Below the pieces are notes generated by a model that saw only the letters and a list, made by a program, of their open reading frames with translations, searched no databases and was not told where the DNA came from. A DNA stretch of 64,000 bases. It comes from Nitratireductor sp. XY-223 (GTDB lineage Bacteria; Pseudomonadota; Alphaproteobacteria; Rhizobiales; Rhizobiaceae). Made by a program: the position numbers and the translations under genes. Where the stretch lies: contig NZ_SPNT01000003.1 in NCBI RefSeq assembly GCF_004959855.1, positions 186,001 to 250,000 on the forward strand, written 5' to 3'. Of the stretch, positions 9,701 to 17,582 are shown in pieces (the first letter of the stretch is position 1; every line of letters starts with the position of its first letter).

Positions 9701-10297
9701 CTGCGTGATGTCGTAGGACTCCATCTTCATCAGGTCGAGGACCACCTCGAGGAGCTCCTCGCGGTTGCCGGAAAGGCTGGCCTCGCGGACCGATGAGATG
9801 GCCTCGATCTCGTCCTTCAGGCGCCGCGCATGCGTGGTCAGCGTGCGTTCGGGAACATCGCCGGAAAGGGTGACGATGATCGTCGGCTGCAGCGCGAAAT
9901 TGGTTTCCGTGATCGACGGCTCGTCCGCCTCGTCCGGCAGCTCAGCCTTGGCCTCGTCGACCTTGTCGCGCACGTCGGCGAGCACCTTGTCGCCGTCCGT
10001 CTCGATGTTGAACTCGAGCACGATGCCGGCATGGCCCTCGGAAGCGATGGCCGTCAGTTCCTTGAGGCCGTCGAGGCCGCGCAGCGACGTTTCCATCGGC
10101 CTGATCAGCAGGCGCTCGGCATCCCGCGGGGAGATGCCCTGCTGGCTGATCGACACGTAGTACACCGGAACGTCGATATCCGGATTGGCTTCCTTCGGAA
10201 CGCTGATATAGGACATGATGCCCGCAGCGATCATGAAGACCATCAATGTCAGGACGGTCTTGGGACGCGAGATTATGGTTTGAAGCGCGGAAGTCAT
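6785..10297 (-). CDS. RND-family efflux transporter, inner-membrane pump
   Basis: A 1170-residue inner-membrane pump of the AcrB/HAE-like RND superfamily, with a short N-terminal cytoplasmic piece, TM1, a large periplasmic porter loop, a TM2-6 block, a second half with its own loop, and a final TM block. It exports toxic compounds using the proton gradient with an MFP adaptor and an outer-membrane channel; no channel gene is adjacent. The TM4 motif reads LVDGAIVV, so only one Asp of the AcrB D407-D408 pair is kept, and the TM10 motif reads VVNNAIVLID instead of one with Lys. It is over 100 residues longer than AcrB: an insertion between the halves (about 490-600) carries two extra hydrophobic segments and a charged stretch. 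The start overlaps the upstream adaptor stop by four bases. Confidence 0.93.
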   Translation of the reverse strand: MTSALQTIISRPKTVLTLMVFMIAAGIMSYISVPKEANPDIDVPVYYVSISQQGISPRDAERLLIRPMETSLRGLDGLKELTAIASEGHAGIVLEFNIETDGDKVLADVRDKVDEAKAELPDEADEPSITETNFALQPTIIVTLSGDVPERTLTTHARRLKDEIEAISSVREASLSGNREELLEVVLDLMKMESYDITQDELLNALTQNNQLVAAGFIDDGNGRFNVKVPGLVETAQDVYEIPIKQSGEGVVTLGEVAEIRRTYKDPSAFTRVNGQPAISIEVTKRIGTNIIENNDEVRAVVQDFTKDWPESIRVNYLLDQSSFIFEVLGSLQSSIMTAIVLVMISVVGTLGVRSGLLVGLAIPGSFMLAFLILAGLGMTVNMMVMFGMVLTVGMLVDGAIVVTEYADRKIAEGMNAADAYKRASKLMFWPVVSSTATTLAAFLPLLLWPGVPGEFMSYLPKMVIIVLTASLLTALVFLPVTGTAFARIAAFASRNSQKTTGIFVGAIAGVFAFAAPLAGLDAPLRVGGGVLTGVIAFMLSYYATGFINSRRKSEPVAEAKADEVALMLSSRAELDVKKVPGITGGYLRFLRYAAGTLWGNILVILAILGMTTASFMFFAANSTGVEFFVDEEPDVAIVMVSARGNMSAAEIRDLVGEVEAEVLQVPGIDNVVMTASAAGGGGPQILGGVQDKPADVVGELQIELADYCCRRKAVEIFEDIRERTAGMAGIKVEVRKIEGGPPTGKDLQLEVKSTDYDTMVAAVARIRDFVDTVEILSDQEDGRPLPGIEWQIDVDREQAGRYNAGIVGVGSMVQLVTNGVLIGTYRPNDSEDEVDIRVRLPEDQRTLDQFELLKLRTANGQVPLSNFIERTAQPKVSSITRRDGLYAMDVKASVADGAMVDGRAATPVDAVQEVQAWLDTQEWPENIFLKFRGADEEQQESAAFLGRAAIAALFMMFIILLTQFNSFYQTVLTLSTVILAVSGVLVGMAVTGQRFSIIMTGTGIVALAGIVVNNAIVLIDTFNRLRAEGVTDIRQAALKTAAQRLRPILLTTITTILGLVPMALQINMNFFTQTISVGGITSIWWVQLSTAIIFGLAYSTMLTLVLIPSMLTLPTNVRGLWRGRRDRAGEDAQVADRTAEAKPVAASEEEERKRADNDDLPVARPDAAE

Positions 10298-11421
10298 GAG
10301 CGGACGTCATCCTTGCTCGTCGTTGCGGCGATATCGGCTGCGACGGGTTCGACCGTCTGACCGGCGATCACGTAGTCCTGGCCGACGGAAATGACCTTGG
10401 TGCCGGGCTCCAACCCGGTCACCCACATCGTGTCGGGCGTATGCGCGATGATCGTGAGCGGCTTGAAGGCCACGGTATCGTTGTCTGCGACGACCCGCAC
10501 GCCGATCGTGCCGTCGTCGTTGAGCGTCAGCCAGGAGGGTCGGATGCGGTAGGCTTCCGTTCCGTCCAGTTCGATCTGCGCCGCCGCCGTCACGCCGTCG
10601 CGCAGCATGTTTTCCGGGTTGGGCAGTTCGACTTCGATCAGGAAGGTGCGCGTTGCCGCATCGGCCGAGGGTGAGAGATAGCGGATATTGCCGGATACGG
10701 TCTCGCCGGAGATCGGCTGCACGGCAGCCCGGTCGCCCACGTCGATGCGGCCGATCTGCCGTTCGGAAACCTGGCCGACAAACAGCATCGGATCGGCGTT
10801 GATCAGCGTGATGCAAACATCGCCACTTTTCAGATTATCGCCGATTTCCGCAATCGGGTCCTGGACGATGCCGTCGGCCGTTGCCGTAATGTCGGTGCGC
10901 GAAAGCTCGTGGCGGGCCTCGTCGAGGGTCGCGGATGCGCCGTCCATTGCGGCCTTCAGCGCCTTGATCCGCGTTTCGGACGCGAAACCCTTCTTTTTCA
11001 GTTCCACGGCGCCTTCGTAATCGAACACGGCCTGATCATGGGCCGCCGTGGCGCGGTCCACGGCGCGCTCGCGCACGCCCCGGTCAAGCTGACACACGAG
11101 ATCGCCCATCTTGACGTGATCGCCCTTCGAAACGAGCCGTTTTTCCAGCGTTCCGTCGGTTTCGGCGCGCACCGGCACAATGGCATCGGCCTGGGTGCGA
11201 CCGCGCACGAGCAGGATGTCCGGACGGATTTCCGGGTTCACGGTGACGTAGCGGACCTTGAACAGCGCGTCTTCGCTGTTTTGGCGCTCGGCCGGCGGCG
11301 GCGTCGCATTGGCCGAACCTGCCTGGCCGCCGACAACGATGTTGCCGGTTCCCATCCACCCTATGACCGCGCCGGCGATGACCAGCGCGGCAACGTGAGA
11401 TCCCTTGATGCGAAATGCCAT
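10294..11421 (-). CDS. RND efflux periplasmic adaptor (MFP/HlyD family)
   Basis: A 375-residue membrane-fusion protein that links the RND pump to an outer-membrane channel. A single N-terminal hydrophobic segment (about 7-25) anchors it or acts as signal. A lipoyl half-motif follows (VPVRAETDGTLEKRLVSKGDHVKMGDLVCQLD), then a helical hairpin (about 120-165), the second lipoyl half (ITATADGIVQDPIAEIGDNLKSGD), a beta-barrel and a membrane-proximal domain. Translationally coupled to the pump by a 4-base overlap and 24 bases downstream of the padR gene, so the three genes form one operon. Confidence 0.92.
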   Translation of the reverse strand: MAFRIKGSHVAALVIAGAVIGWMGTGNIVVGGQAGSANATPPPAERQNSEDALFKVRYVTVNPEIRPDILLVRGRTQADAIVPVRAETDGTLEKRLVSKGDHVKMGDLVCQLDRGVRERAVDRATAAHDQAVFDYEGAVELKKKGFASETRIKALKAAMDGASATLDEARHELSRTDITATADGIVQDPIAEIGDNLKSGDVCITLINADPMLFVGQVSERQIGRIDVGDRAAVQPISGETVSGNIRYLSPSADAATRTFLIEVELPNPENMLRDGVTAAAQIELDGTEAYRIRPSWLTLNDDGTIGVRVVADNDTVAFKPLTIIAHTPDTMWVTGLEPGTKVISVGQDYVIAGQTVEPVAADIAATTSKDDVRS

Positions 11422-11445
11422 GATCTGGCTCTCCTGTCGTCGTTC

Positions 11446-12000
11446 TTATTCAGCGGCTTCGCTGGCGTGGTCGGGAGCCCGCGTCAGCGATTCCAGCTTG
11501 TCTCTGTTTTCCAAAAGGTATTTGAGGCTGGCCTCGTGGACGAAGCGGCCGTATTCAGCCACCCAGCCGAGGCCCGCGGGTCCGTTCTCCGCACAGGTCT
11601 CAGCCTCGTCAAACATTTCAAGATCAGCTTTCAAGTCGTTGATTCGCTTGTCAATTGCCCGAACAATGGTTTCCCGATCCAGCAGCCCGGCACAAAGCGC
11701 GATCAGCAAGAATTCCGATTTGAAAGTGTCCGGGCGCGGCAGTACCTGGAGCGATTCGATCAACTCAGCGCGGCCCTTGTCGGTAATGGAGTAGATCTTT
11801 CGCGGCGGCTTGCCGGATTCATATTCCTCGCGCACGGTGACACAGCCATCGTCCTGCAGCCGCGAAAGCGCCGGATAGATGGAGCCGAAACTGGCGTCGA
11901 CGAAATAGGAAAAGCGCTCCTCGGTCGACATCTTCTTGATCTCGTAGCCGGTCGCGTCCGAAAACTGCAAAATAGCCAGGCAGACAGTGCGTACGTTCAT
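11446..12000 (-). CDS. PadR-family transcriptional regulator
   Basis: A 184-residue PadR regulator: N-terminal winged helix (MNVRTVCLAILQFSDATGYEIKK ... FGSIYPALSRLQDDGCVTV ... RKIYSITDKGRAEL) followed by a C-terminal helical dimerisation region. PadR proteins usually repress a neighbouring detoxification or efflux gene and are released by a small ligand. As first gene of the padR-MFP-RND operon it most likely autoregulates and represses the pump. A dyad about 80 bases upstream is a candidate operator. Confidence 0.92.
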   Translation of the reverse strand: MNVRTVCLAILQFSDATGYEIKKMSTEERFSYFVDASFGSIYPALSRLQDDGCVTVREEYESGKPPRKIYSITDKGRAELIESLQVLPRPDTFKSEFLLIALCAGLLDRETIVRAIDKRINDLKADLEMFDEAETCAENGPAGLGWVAEYGRFVHEASLKYLLENRDKLESLTRAPDHASEAAE

Positions 12001-12081
12001 GAGCAGGTCCCTTGCCCCACGTTCACCCGATACGTTCCGGACGGCCGGTTGGATCAGGGCGCAATGGTATGGTTGGTGAGC

Positions 12082-12100
12082 ATATAGTCACTCAATATAT
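12082..12100. promoter_or_regulatory. Candidate PadR operator (AT-rich dyad)
   Basis: A 19-bp imperfect palindrome, ATATAGTCACTCAATATAT, 82 bases upstream of the padR start. The outer five bases match on both sides and alternate inner pairs match too. AT-rich dyads of this kind in front of padR genes are typical PadR binding sites. The rest of the region between padR and the hydrolase gene (12001-12251) is AT-rich and holds no gene I can support. Confidence 0.4.
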
Positions 12101-12251
12101 ATCAAACAAGAATATGACGTAAATTAATATGAACAAAAATCATAATCCTCGAGCGGGTGGGATATAGTTCGAATTCGGGGTAATTGCAGCGTACGTATCG
12201 CTTGGGCCGCTACAGCTCCGCCAATGGAAGCGCGATGGATTGGAGATCACA

Positions 12252-13331
12252 ATGCGGGAACGCCTGGTTTGCATGATTTCGGCATGCCTGGTCGCGGTCT
12301 TCGCCTTTTCTGGGGTCGCGGCAAGCGCCGATGCCGAACTGAACCGGAAGCTGCAGGATGCTTTTGCGGCCGGCGAGCTGGAAGGACTGCACGGCGTCCT
12401 CATCATTCACGAGGGCGAGGTCATAGCGGAAACCTATTTCGAAGGGCCTGACCAGCGCTGGGGCGCTCCGCTTCCGAATGTCAAACACAGCGAAATTTCG
12501 CTGCACGATCTGCGTTCCGTCACCAAATCCGTGGTGGGGCTCCTCTACGGTATCGCGCTAGGGGAGGGGATCGTGCCGCCGGTCGACGCGCCGCTGATCG
12601 CACAGTTTCCGCAATATGGGGACCTAGCCGGCGAACCGCTGCGTGACCGGATCACGGTCGGCCATGCCCTTTCGATGAAAATGGGCACCGAGTGGAACGA
12701 GGATCTTCCCTATACGGACAGGCGCAACAGCGAGATCGCCATGGAATACGCCGCCGACCGCTACCGGTTTATCCTCGACCGGCCGATGGTGGCCGAGCCG
12801 GGCCAGGAGTGGCGGTATAGCGGCGGGGCGACGGCGATCGTCGCGAAGCTGATTTCCGACGGCGCGGGAATGCCGATCGATGTCTATGCGCGTGAAAAGC
12901 TGTTCGGTCCGCTTGAAATCAAAAGCTACGAATGGATCAAGGGATCGGACGGCGTTCCCTCGGCGGCGTCCGGGCTGCGCCTGACACTGCCGGATCTCGG
13001 CAAGATCGGCCGGCTCATTCTCGATGGCGGCGTCTACAACGGTCAGCAGGTGGTGCCCGAAGCCTGGCTGCGGGAGTCTTTCCGGCCGCGCGCCGAACTG
13101 CACCAGCTGCGCTACGGCTACTTCTGGTGGCTGGCCTCACGCGGCGATCCGCCGAGCTGGGTGGCCGGTTTCGGCAACGGCGGACAGCGGCTGACCGTGC
13201 AACCGGAATTCGACCTGGTCGTTGCGATCTTTGCCGGCAACTACAACGATCCCGATGCCTGGCGGCTGCCGGTCAAGGTCATTGAAGAGTTCATGGTTCC
13301 AGCCGTGCGCGCCCGTATCGGGAACAACTAG
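12252..13331 (+). CDS. Secreted serine hydrolase of the beta-lactamase (class C / PBP-like) family
   Basis: A 359-residue protein with an N-terminal signal sequence (about 1-26, ending VAASA) and the penicillin-recognising fold. The SxxK nucleophile motif is SVTK (Ser89, Lys92), the second motif is YSG in EWRYSGGAT, and GNGGQRL takes the place of the third-strand KTG/HxG motif. This makes it a class C-type esterase or D-alanyl-D-alanine peptidase relative rather than a proven beta-lactamase. It acts in the periplasm or outside. ATG 12252 has GGAG six bases upstream; the in-frame TTG at 12240 does not. Confidence 0.85.
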   Translation: MRERLVCMISACLVAVFAFSGVAASADAELNRKLQDAFAAGELEGLHGVLIIHEGEVIAETYFEGPDQRWGAPLPNVKHSEISLHDLRSVTKSVVGLLYGIALGEGIVPPVDAPLIAQFPQYGDLAGEPLRDRITVGHALSMKMGTEWNEDLPYTDRRNSEIAMEYAADRYRFILDRPMVAEPGQEWRYSGGATAIVAKLISDGAGMPIDVYAREKLFGPLEIKSYEWIKGSDGVPSAASGLRLTLPDLGKIGRLILDGGVYNGQQVVPEAWLRESFRPRAELHQLRYGYFWWLASRGDPPSWVAGFGNGGQRLTVQPEFDLVVAIFAGNYNDPDAWRLPVKVIEEFMVPAVRARIGNN

Positions 13332-13356
13332 CCCGCAATATTCGGTGCGCCAGCCT

Positions 13357-14094
13357 TCATTCCGGGTGCCGGAAGTCCTTCCAGCGATCGTCCGGAACAT
13401 CGTAAAGCATCCCGGTCTTCTCGAGCGCCGGGTCGGCGAGCTTAACGATCTTGGCGGCAACCTCCGACGGGTGCGGCACGGTCATCGGGTCCTCGCCGGG
13501 CATGGCAAGCGCCCGCATCGCCGTGCGGGTCCGTCCCGGATTGACGCAGTTGACCCTGAGCGGGGTATTGACGGTTTCGGCGGCCCAGCACCGGGCAAGC
13601 GCCTCGAGCGCCGCCTTGCTGGCGGCATAGGCGCCCCAGAAGGGTCGGCAGTTATGCGCTGCACCGGATGACAGGACAATGGCTCTGCCGGCATCGGAAT
13701 TGTGCAGCAGCGGCTCGACCGACCGGATCACGCGCCAGGTCGATGTCACGTTCTTGGTCATAACCCTTTCGAATGCCTTGGCCTCGAAATGGCCGATCGG
13801 CGAAAGCGGACCGAGAATACCCGAATTGGCGACCAGGATATCGAGCTTCTGCCAGCGCTCGTTGATCGCCGCCCCCAGCTTGTCGATCGCCTTCATGTCC
13901 ATCAGGTCCTGGGGCACCAGCGTCGCCGTTCCACCTTCCTCGCGGATGGCATCGTCCAGTTCCTCGAGCCCGCCCACGGTACGCGCGACGGCGATGACGT
14001 GCGCGCCGGCCCGCGCCAGTTCAAGCGCCGTGAAATAGCCGATGCCGCGCGATGCGCCGGTCACCAGCGCGACGCGGCCGTTAAGGTCTAGCAT
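13357..14094 (-). CDS. Short-chain dehydrogenase/reductase (SDR)
   Basis: A 245-residue classical SDR. The nucleotide-binding motif TGASRGIG (13-20), the variant NSG in place of NAG, the catalytic serine in LSSGAAH and the YAASK active-site motif are all present. The substrate is unknown. It starts five bases after the purF stop codon, so it is probably the last gene of the dnaB-alr-radA-cvpA-purF unit. I recall an SDR following purF in several Hyphomicrobiales, which supports a conserved though uncharacterised association. Confidence 0.88.
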   Translation of the reverse strand: MLDLNGRVALVTGASRGIGYFTALELARAGAHVIAVARTVGGLEELDDAIREEGGTATLVPQDLMDMKAIDKLGAAINERWQKLDILVANSGILGPLSPIGHFEAKAFERVMTKNVTSTWRVIRSVEPLLHNSDAGRAIVLSSGAAHNCRPFWGAYAASKAALEALARCWAAETVNTPLRVNCVNPGRTRTAMRALAMPGEDPMTVPHPSEVAAKIVKLADPALEKTGMLYDVPDDRWKDFRHPE

Positions 14095-14099
14095 ATTGA

Positions 14100-15566
14100 T
14101 TATCCGTGTTTGGCGAGCAGTGAGAGGGTACGGGTTGTCTCGGTGCCGTCGCGGTCCGTCAGCGCAGTCGGGTAGTCGCCGGTGAAACAGGCGTCGCAGA
14201 ACTGCGGGCAGGCACTGTCGCGTCCGGGCTCGTTGACCGCCCTGTAAAGACCGTCGATCGACAGGAAGGCGAGCGAATCCACTTTGATGTAGTCCTTCAT
14301 GTCCTCGATCGACATGCGCGAGGCGAGGAGCTTCGACTTTTCGGGCGTGTCAACGCCGTAGAAACACGAAGCAGCAGTCGGCGGCGAGGCAATGCGCATG
14401 TGCACCTCTGCGGCGCCGGCATCGCGCACCATCTGCACGATTTTCTGGGAGGTGGTGCCGCGCACGATGGAATCGTCGACCAGCACGACCCGCTTGCCCT
14501 CGATGGCCTTCTGGTTGGCGTTGTGCTTGAGCTTGACGCCCATGTGGCGGATCGAAGCCGTCGGCTGGATGAACGTCCGCCCGACATAGTGGTTGCGGAT
14601 GATGCCGAGATCGAAGGGCAGGCCCGCCTGCTGTGCGAAGCCGATGGCCGCGGGCGTTCCGGAATCGGGCACCGGCACGACCATGTCCGCGTCGACCGGG
14701 CTTTCCTTGGCCAGCTGCTCGCCGATCATCTTGCGGGTCTCGTAGACGTTCCGCCCCTCGAGGTTGGAATCCGGGCGGGCGAAGTAGACGTATTCGAAAA
14801 TGCAGAAGCGCGGTTTCAGTTCGCCCCACGGGAAATAGCTGCGCAGCCCGTCATTGGTGATGACCAGGACTTCGCCCGGCTTTATGTCGCGCACGTAGTG
14901 GGCGCCGATAATATCGAGAGCGCAGGTCTCGGAGGCCAGGATATAGGCGCCGTCCAAGTCGCCGAGGATGAGCGGGCGGATACCGAGCGGGTCGCGCGCG
15001 CCGACCATCTTCTTGCCGGAAAGGCCGACCAGCGAAAAGGCGCCCTCGAGCTGTGTGATGGCATCGATGAACTTGTCGATGAACAGTTCCCGCTCGCTCA
15101 TGGCGATCAGGTGAAGCAGGGTCTCCGTGTCGGATGTCGACGAGAAGATGGCGCCGCGTTTCTGGAGCTCCCGCTGCTTGGTCAGCGCATTGGTGATATT
15201 GCCGTTGTGTGAGATAGCGAAACCGCCGCCGGCGAACTCGGCGAAGAACGGCTGGACATTGCGCAGGCCCTCTCCACCGGTGGTCGAATAGCGGGTGTGG
15301 CCGATCGCCCGGCTGCCCGGCAGGCGCGCCAGCACGGAGGGTTTGGTGAACGTGTCGCCGATCAGGCCGACATGCCGCTCGACGGAGAACTGGCTGCCGT
15401 CATAGGAGACGATGCCGGCGGCTTCCTGTCCGCGATGCTGAAGCGCATGCAGGCCGAGCGTGACGACCGCCGCTGCGTCGGCCTTGCCGAATATCCCGAA
15501 GACGCCGCATTCGTCGCGAAAGGCGTCGGCTTCGCCGTCAAGATCGGTGCTGGTGAGTTCTGTCAC
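14100..15566 (-). CDS. purF: Amidophosphoribosyltransferase
   Basis: A 488-residue glutamine PRPP amidotransferase, the first committed enzyme of purine synthesis: PRPP plus glutamine gives phosphoribosylamine. The N-terminal glutamine amidohydrolase nucleophile is Cys20 (DECGVFGIFG) after a 19-residue leader that would be removed as in the B. subtilis-type enzyme. The C-terminal phosphoribosyltransferase domain has VVLVDDSIVRGTTS. The C-terminal CDACFTGDYP carries the Cys-x-x-Cys pair expected of the Fe-S cluster form. The start is GTG at 15566 with GGAGG nine bases upstream, inside the end of cvpA (29-base overlap). Confidence 0.96.
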   Translation of the reverse strand: MTELTSTDLDGEADAFRDECGVFGIFGKADAAAVVTLGLHALQHRGQEAAGIVSYDGSQFSVERHVGLIGDTFTKPSVLARLPGSRAIGHTRYSTTGGEGLRNVQPFFAEFAGGGFAISHNGNITNALTKQRELQKRGAIFSSTSDTETLLHLIAMSERELFIDKFIDAITQLEGAFSLVGLSGKKMVGARDPLGIRPLILGDLDGAYILASETCALDIIGAHYVRDIKPGEVLVITNDGLRSYFPWGELKPRFCIFEYVYFARPDSNLEGRNVYETRKMIGEQLAKESPVDADMVVPVPDSGTPAAIGFAQQAGLPFDLGIIRNHYVGRTFIQPTASIRHMGVKLKHNANQKAIEGKRVVLVDDSIVRGTTSQKIVQMVRDAGAAEVHMRIASPPTAASCFYGVDTPEKSKLLASRMSIEDMKDYIKVDSLAFLSIDGLYRAVNEPGRDSACPQFCDACFTGDYPTALTDRDGTETTRTLSLLAKHG

Positions 15567-16119
15567 GGAGACGGGCCTCCTGATCGCTGCCTGCGTTTTC
15601 GCCGCCCAGACCTTTCAGCCGGTCCAATATGGTCGCATCCGCGTCCTCCGGCAGAATATTGACGAGCTGCTCGCCGATCGAGTCCAGCAACGGCTTCGAC
15701 TTGGCGTCCGCCACCCAGGTCGGCTGCTGCGGGCCAGCGACCAGCCAGTTGAAGAACAACATCGCCACGGCCACGAGCAGTATACCGCGCGCCGCGCCGA
15801 ATACGAAACCAAGCGTGCGGTCGAGCGCGCCGATGCGGCTGTCGATCACGAAGTCGGCGATCCGCATTGTCAGCACGGAAACAACAACCAGCGCCACCAG
15901 GAATATGATGCCGGCCGACACGACCATCGCGATCGTCTCGCGCTCCGTATATTCGAGGATATAGGGCACGAGCAGCGGATAGAAGTAGTAGGCGGCAGCC
16001 GCGGCGGCGATCCACGAGGCCACCGAAAGTACTTCGCGCGAAAAGCCGCGGACCATGGCCAGGATCGCCGAAAACAGGGTGACGCCGATGAGTATTCCAT
16101 CAAGTATGGTGATTGGCAT
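15538..16119 (-). CDS. cvpA: CvpA family membrane protein
   Basis: A 193-residue inner-membrane protein with four predicted transmembrane segments (about 5-25, 30-50, 65-88 and 103-125) and a hydrophilic C-terminal tail. CvpA proteins were named for colicin V production and usually precede purF; their biochemical role is still debated (envelope stress, bile tolerance). The gene overlaps purF by 29 bases, which indicates translational coupling. Its ATG has GAGG ten bases upstream. Confidence 0.92.
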   Translation of the reverse strand: MPITILDGILIGVTLFSAILAMVRGFSREVLSVASWIAAAAAAYYFYPLLVPYILEYTERETIAMVVSAGIIFLVALVVVSVLTMRIADFVIDSRIGALDRTLGFVFGAARGILLVAVAMLFFNWLVAGPQQPTWVADAKSKPLLDSIGEQLVNILPEDADATILDRLKGLGGENAGSDQEARLRDRTHQHRS

Positions 16120-16170
16120 TGTGACTGAACCTCGGGGATGCCGGTCGGGACGGGCCGGCCTACCATGTTT

Positions 16171-17571
16171 CTATTCGTCTTCGCCTTGCGTTAGCGGTGT
16201 TTTGGATCCGGCTATTTTCACAACAAGATCGGCCAGGGCGTCGACCGTGTTCCAATTCCCACTTGCGTTCTTCGGCATGTCCGCTGACCCCTTCGGCAAT
16301 ACGGCTTGCCCGAAACCCAATTTCTCAGCTTCCTTCAGGCGCTGCGCGGTGTGCGCGACGGGCCGCACGGCGCCAGACAGGCTGATCTCGCCGAAATAGA
16401 CGCAATCCGCGGGAAGAGCAAGACCGGCGAGCGATGAAACCAGTGCAGAAGCCACGGCAAGGTCCGCAGCCGGCTCTGAAATCCTGTAACCGCCTGCAAC
16501 ATTGAGATAGACGTCGTGTTGGCCGAGCCGCACGCCGCAATGGGCCTCCAGAACGGCAAGGATCATCGAAAGGCGCGCCGAATCCCAGCCGACGACCGCG
16601 CGCCGCGGCGTGCCGAGCGGCGAGGGCGCCACCAGCGCCTGGACCTCGACCAGAACCGGCCGTGTGCCTTCGATGCCGGCAAAGACCGACGCGCCCGGTG
16701 CCTTGTCATTGCGCTCGCCGAGAAAAAGCTCCGACGGGTTTGCCACTTCGCGCAGCCCGCCGTCGGACATTTCGAACACGCCGATCTCGTCGGTCGGGCC
16801 GAAACGGTTCTTGACCGTGCGCAGGATGCGGTAGTGATGGCCGCGATCGCCCTCGAAATAGAGAACGGCGTCGACCATATGCTCGACGACCCGCGGACCG
16901 GCGATCTGGCCCTCCTTGGTGACATGCCCGACGAGCACCACGGCGGCGCCGGTCTTCTTGGCAAAGCGGATCATCGCCTGTGCGCCGGTGCGTACCTGTG
17001 TGACCGTTCCCGGCGCCGATTCGGCAATGTCGCTCCACAGCGTCTGTATGGAGTCGATAATGACCAGATCCGGCCGTTTCTCGTGGGCAAGGGTCGCCAG
17101 GATATCCTCGACATTGGTCTCGGCCGCCAGCTTGACGTCGGTGTCGGCCGCGCCCAGGCGCTGTGCGCGCAACCGGATCTGCGCAATCGCCTCCTCGCCC
17201 GACACATAGATGACATTGTGCCCCTGCCGGGCGAGCGCCGCCGCGGCCTGCATCAGGAGCGTCGATTTGCCGATCCCCGGATCGCCGCCGACGAGCAGGG
17301 CCGAACCGCGCACGAAGCCGCCGCCGGTCACCCGGTCAAGTTCGGCAATGTCGGTGCGTATGCGCGGGGCGTCCTCGATGTCGCCGGCGAGCGATGTGAG
17401 CGCCACGGGCTTGCCCTTGCTCCGTGAACGCGCTGGCCCGCTGGCAACACCGCCGGCCGCGTTTTCCTCGACGATGGTGTTCCACGCGCCGCATCCGTCG
17501 CATTTGCCCGCCCACCGCGAATGGACGGTGCCGCAGTTCTGACAGACGAATTGGGTTTTGGCGCGTGCCAT
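16171..17571 (-). CDS. radA: DNA repair protein RadA
   Basis: A 466-residue RadA/Sms protein that drives branch migration in recombinational repair. An N-terminal C4 zinc finger (CQNCGTVHSRWAGKCDGCG, about 10-28) is followed by a RecA-like ATPase core with Walker A GGDPGIGKST, Walker B LVIIDSIQT, and the RadA-specific VKNRFGPTDEIG motif. A C-terminal Lon-like domain covers the last 150 residues. It lies 11 bases after alr and 51 bases before cvpA in the same operon. Confidence 0.96.
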   Translation of the reverse strand: MARAKTQFVCQNCGTVHSRWAGKCDGCGAWNTIVEENAAGGVASGPARSRSKGKPVALTSLAGDIEDAPRIRTDIAELDRVTGGGFVRGSALLVGGDPGIGKSTLLMQAAAALARQGHNVIYVSGEEAIAQIRLRAQRLGAADTDVKLAAETNVEDILATLAHEKRPDLVIIDSIQTLWSDIAESAPGTVTQVRTGAQAMIRFAKKTGAAVVLVGHVTKEGQIAGPRVVEHMVDAVLYFEGDRGHHYRILRTVKNRFGPTDEIGVFEMSDGGLREVANPSELFLGERNDKAPGASVFAGIEGTRPVLVEVQALVAPSPLGTPRRAVVGWDSARLSMILAVLEAHCGVRLGQHDVYLNVAGGYRISEPAADLAVASALVSSLAGLALPADCVYFGEISLSGAVRPVAHTAQRLKEAEKLGFGQAVLPKGSADMPKNASGNWNTVDALADLVVKIAGSKTPLTQGEDE

Positions 17572-17582
17572 CTTCTCTCCCG

